Shown here: positions 61,061 to 64,000 of the stretch, in pieces
How positions within the stretch are numbered: position 1 is the first letter of the stretch
How the letters are laid out: each line of letters starts with the position of its first letter
Origin: Ptiloglossa arizonensis
Taxonomy: Eukaryota > Arthropoda > Insecta > Hymenoptera > Colletidae
Direction of reading: 5' to 3'
NCBI RefSeq assembly: GCF_051014685.1
Contig: NW_027478391.1
Coordinates: 806,001-870,000 of the forward strand
Length of the DNA stretch: 64,000 nucleotides
Notes under the pieces: generated by a model
Told to the model about the DNA's origin: nothing
Databases searched by the model: none
The model's input: only the letters and a program-made list of their open reading frames with translations
Program-made: the position numbers and the translations under genes

Positions 61061-61320
61061 ATCAAAATTTTCGCAATTCTGATGCTAGAAACGAATAACT
61101 GGAATGGCCTAGGGGAAAAGTACACGCACCATTGTTATCGGGCGAGTTTCTACTTCCACATGCAATAGTGGAAGCCAATAACTACAAAGGCCTAGGTGGA
61201 AAACACACATATCTTTGTAATCGGGCGAGTTTCTGCTTTCAGGTGCGACAGGAATTTTTCGAGTTCGTCAATCCGTTCGCAAGATATGGGAGTTTGAAGT
61301 TAAGGAATGATTGAGAAACC
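61061..61320 (+). repeat. Chimeric 260-bp unit: two monomers joined by a deletion
   Basis: The unit opens as a 'ttctgatgctag' monomer and follows the consensus to phase 108 ('cacatgcaatag', ending at 61,168). It then jumps to about phase 26-28 of a c3-like monomer ('gaagccaataac', from 61,171). Missing are phases 109-177 and 1-25, 94 bp in all, and the register of the array changes for the rest of the window. Because the left partner resembles the monomer at 14515 and the right one that at 15400, the real loss relative to domain B could be about 802 bp (four monomers plus 94 bp). This is the only out-of-phase junction I found. Confidence 0.88.
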
Positions 61321-62559
61321 AACAAAATTTTCGCAAGTCTGATACTCGAAACCAATAACTACAATGGCCTAGGGGAAAAATACACATACCTTTGTAATCA
61401 GGCGAGTTTCTGCTTTCAGATGCAATAGGAAATTCTCGAGTTCGTCAAACCGTTCGCGAGATATGGGAGTTTGAAGTTAAGGAATGCTTGAGAAACCATG
61501 AAAATTTTCGCTGGTCTGATACTCGAAACCAACAACTGGAGTGGCCTAGGGGAAAAGCATACGCACCGTTGTAATCGGGCGAGTTTCTTCTTTCATATGC
61601 AATAGGAATTTCTCGAGTTCGTCAATCCATTCGCGAGATATGGGAGTTTGAAGTTAATGAATGGTTGAGAAATCATCAATATTTTCGCAAGTCTGATACT
61701 CGAAACCAATAACTACAAATGCCTAGGGGAAAAATACACATACCGTTGTAATCGGGCGGGTTTCTACTTTCAGATGCAACAGGAATTTCTCGAGTTCGTC
61801 AATCCGTTCGCGAGATATGTGAGTTTGAAATTAAGGAATGGTTGAGAAACCATCAAAATTTTCGCAAGTCTGATACTCGAAACCAATAACTACAATGGCC
61901 TAGGGGAAAAATACACATACCATTGTAATCGGGCGAGTTTCTACTTTCAGATGCAGCAGGAATTTCTCGAGTTCGTCAATCCGTTCGTGAGATATGGGAG
62001 TTTGAAGTTAAGGAATGGTTGTGTAACCATCACAATTTTCGCAAGTCTGATACTCGAAACCAATAACTACAATGGCCTAGGGCAAAAATACACATACCGT
62101 TGTAATCGGGAGAGTGTCTGCTTTCAGATGCAATAGGAATTTCTCGAGTTCGTCAATCCGTTCGCGAGGTATGGGGGTTTGAAGTTAAGGAATGGTTGAG
62201 AAACCATCAAAATTTTCGCAATTCTGATGCTAGAAACGAATAACTGGAATGGCCTAGGGGAAAAGTATACACACCTTTGTAATCGGGCGAGTTTCTACTT
62301 CCACATGCAACAGGAATTTCTCGAGTGCGTCAATCCGATCGCGAGATATGGGAGTTTGAAGTTAAGGAAAGGTAGAGAAACCACCAAAATTTTCGCAATT
62401 CTGATGCTAGAAACGAATAACTACAAAGGCCTAGGGGGAAAACACACATATCTTTGTAATCGGGCGAGTTTCTACTTTCAGGTGCGACAGGAATTTTTCG
62501 AGTTCGTCAATCCGTTCGCGAGATATGGGAGTTTGAAGTTAAGGAATGGTTGAGAAACC
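61321..62559 (+). repeat. Domain G, monomers matching domain B order
   Basis: 61321 N-like ('aatcaggcg'), 61498 H-like, 61675 ('atatgtgag'), 61852 ('gatgcagcagg', 'ttcgtgag'), 62029 (starts like 16108, ends like the c12 type with 'ggtatgggggttt'), 62206 ('gagtgcg', 'aaaggtagag') and 62383 ('gaataactacaaagg', 'gtgcgacagg'). The run H, 'atatgtgag', 'gatgcagcagg' is the same as at 15577-16107. Confidence 0.85.
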
Positions 62560-62913
62560 ATCAAAATTTTCGCTGGTGTGATACTCGAAACGAATAACTG
62601 GAATGGCCTAGGGGAGAAGTACACACACCATTGTAATCGGGAGAGTTTCTACTTTCAGATGCAACAGGAATTTCTCGAGTTCGTCAATCCGTTCGCGAGA
62701 TATGGGAGTTTGAAGTTAAGGAATGGTTGAGAAACCATCAAAATTTTCGCAAGCCTGATACTCCAAACCAATATCTGGAATGGCCTAGGGGAAAAGTACA
62801 CACACAATTATAATCGGGCGAGATTCTACTTTCAGATGCGACAGGAATTTTTCGAGTTCGTCAATCCGTTCGCGAGATATGGGAGTTTGAAGTTAAGGAA
62901 TGGTTGAGAAACC
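62560..62913 (+). repeat. Two-monomer duplication, copy 1 (354 bp)
   Basis: First monomer has 'ctggtgtgatactcg', 'ggggagaagtac' and 'tcgggagag'. The second (62737) has 'gcaagcctg', 'ctccaaaccaatatctgg' and 'acaattataatcgg', and ends with 'gatgcgacaggaatttttcg'. Confidence 0.88.
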
Positions 62914-63267
62914 ATCAAAATTTTCGCTGGTGTGATACTCGAAACGAATAACTGGAATGGCCTAGGGGAGAAGTACACACACCATTGTAATCGGGAGAGT
63001 TTCTACTTTCAGATGCAACAGGAATTTCTCGAGTTCGTCAATCCGTTCGCGAGATATGGGAGTTTGAAGTTAAGGAATGGTTGAGAAACCATCAAAATTT
63101 TCGCAAGCCTGATACTCCAAACCAATATCTGGAATGGCCTAGGGGAAAAGTACACACACAATTATAATCGGGCGAGATTCTACTTTCAGATGCAACAGGA
63201 ATTTCTCGAGTTCGTCAATCCGTTCGCGAGATATGGGAGTTTGAAGTTAAGGAATGGTTGAGAAACC
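62914..63267 (+). repeat. Two-monomer duplication, copy 2 (354 bp)
   Basis: Repeats 62560-62913 with all its private variants. I see only two differences, both near the 3' end of the second monomer ('gcaacagg' for 'gcgacagg' and 'tttctcg' for 'ttttttcg'-like 'tttttcg'). Confidence 0.88.
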
Positions 63268-64000
63268 ATCATAATTTTCGCAAGTCTGATACCCGAAACC
63301 AATAACTACAATGGCCTAGGGCAAAAATACACATACCGTTGTAATCGGGCGAGTATCTGCTTTCAGATGCAATAGGAAATTCTCGAGTTCGTCAATCCGT
63401 TCGCGAGATATGGAAGTTTGAAGTTAAGGAATGGTTGAGAAACCATCAAAATTTTCGCTGGTGTGATACTCGAAACCAATAACTGGAACGGCTAAGGGGA
63501 AAAGTACACTCACCATTGTAATCGGGCGAGCTTCTGCTTTCCGATGCAATAGGAAATTCTCGAGTTCGTCAATCCGTTCGCGAGAAATGGGGGTTTGAAG
63601 TTAAGGAATGGTTGAGAAACCATCAAAATTTTCGCAAGTCTGATACTCGAAACCAATAACTACAATGGCCTAGGGGAAAAATACACATACCGTTGTAATC
63701 GGTCGAGTTTCTACTTTCAGATGCAACAGGAATTTCTCGAGTTCGTCAATCCGTTCGCGAGGTATGGGAGTTTGAAGTTAAGGAATGGTTGAGAAACCAT
63801 CAAAATTTTCGCTGGTCTGATACTCGAAACCAATAACTACAAAGGCCTAGGGGGAAAACACACATATCTTTGTAATCGGGCGTGTTTCTACTTTCAGGTG
63901 CAACAGGAATTTCTCGAGTTCGTCAATCCGTTCGCGAGAAATGGGTGTTTGAAGTTAAGGAATGGTTGAGAAACCATCAAAATTTTCGCAAGTCTGTTAC
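63268..64000 (+). repeat. Domain G end: four diverged monomers and a 25-bp partial
   Basis: Monomers at 63268 ('gatacccg', 'gagtatctgc'), 63445 ('ggaacggctaagggg'), 63622 (almost the consensus) and 63799 ('aaaggcc', 'atctttg'), then a partial start at 63976-64000 ending 'tctgttac'. No period is visible in so short a stretch. The array continues past the window. Confidence 0.85.

Larger units (their letters stand above)
1..64000 (+). repeat. 177-bp satellite DNA array, head to tail, whole window
   Basis: The motif 'atcaaaattttcgc' or a close variant recurs every 177 bp from position 1 to the partial copy at 63,976. All copies that I followed lie in the same orientation. Counting by phase gives 362 monomer slots before the last partial one, two of which are merged by a deletion near 61,168. 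Net register drift is -99 bp: -2 near 16,209-16,235, -2 at 35,235, -1 near 40,176, +1 at 49,965, -1 at 55,626 and -94 at 61,168. There is no stretch over 300 bases that is not satellite. Monomers differ from each other by a limited set of recurring substitutions arranged in multi-monomer periods, so this is HOR-organised satellite. The likely setting is a eukaryotic centromere or pericentromere (inference). A subtelomeric or heterochromatic-knob array cannot be excluded. The family is not recognised. Confidence 0.98.

Noticed and set aside
1..64000. CRISPR array
   Set aside because: The repeat is 177 bp, continuous and with no unique spacers; neighbouring units differ by scattered substitutions.
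1..64000. LTR, LINE or DNA transposon, or a rolling-circle element
   Set aside because: No terminal repeats, target-site duplications, coding domains or poly-A tails; the 177-bp phase is never interrupted by foreign sequence.
1..64000. rDNA spacer, 5S array, tRNA cluster or telomeric repeat
   Set aside because: No conserved rRNA or tRNA segments (such as A/B boxes in a cloverleaf) and no short telomeric motif were seen.
1..64000. Inverted blocks within the array
   Set aside because: I looked for the reverse complement of the phase-1 motif in array context and saw none; all units run in one direction.
1..64000. Assignment to a named species or known satellite family
   Set aside because: The monomer is not recognised by me (clearly not Arabidopsis CEN180 or human alpha satellite as I know them), and a database search would be needed.

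Overview
The whole 64-kb window is one uninterrupted tandem satellite DNA array. A 177-bp monomer repeats head to tail on a single strand about 361 times, from the first base to the last. I found no credible gene, RNA gene, transposon or unique sequence. A long, gene-free, homogeneous array with layered higher-order repeats (HORs) points to a eukaryotic chromosome, most likely a centromere core or pericentromere. The 177-bp length is close to one nucleosome plus linker, as in many plant and animal centromeric satellites. I do not recognise the monomer family and do not name a species. No sequence here proves centromere function.

Phase convention: monomer position 1 is the first base of 'atcaaaattttcgc', so the first monomer starts at window position 1. 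The consensus by eye has about 41% GC, 10 CpGs, palindromic sites at CCTAGG (48-53), CTCGAG (115-120) and TCGCGA (134-139), an 8-bp AAAATTTT tract (4-11), a 6-bp-stem hairpin across the monomer junction, and a 17-bp segment (132-148) that matches 8 of the 9 essential positions of the CENP-B box. The register holds through the window except for five 1-2 bp indels and one 94-bp (mod 177) deletion at about 61,168.

Layout. Domain A (1-13,806) has a nine-monomer HOR (1,593 bp) with expanded and contracted versions, ending in a 10-monomer (1,770 bp) block duplicated in tandem. Domain B (13,807-16,636) has diverged monomers without local HOR. Domain C (16,637-36,812) has a 12-monomer HOR (2,124 bp) with many deletion and duplication variants, and two of its positions are replaced by different monomers in the right half. 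Domain D (36,813-42,298) is a roughly 15-monomer segment present twice. Domain E (42,299-50,087) has a four-monomer unit (708 bp) nested in an 11-12-monomer unit. Domain F (50,088-61,060) has an eight-monomer HOR (1,416 bp) built from monomer types that also occur in domain A. Domain G (61,061-64,000) has diverged monomers whose order and rare variants copy domain B.

The most interesting points are the A/B to F/G correspondence about 46.5 kb apart (263 monomers), which suggests a super-repeat or successive expansion inside an older array; the frequent within-monomer fusions that record unequal exchange in register; and the CENP-B-box-like element. All open reading frames are by-products of a repeat length divisible by three (177 = 3 x 59).
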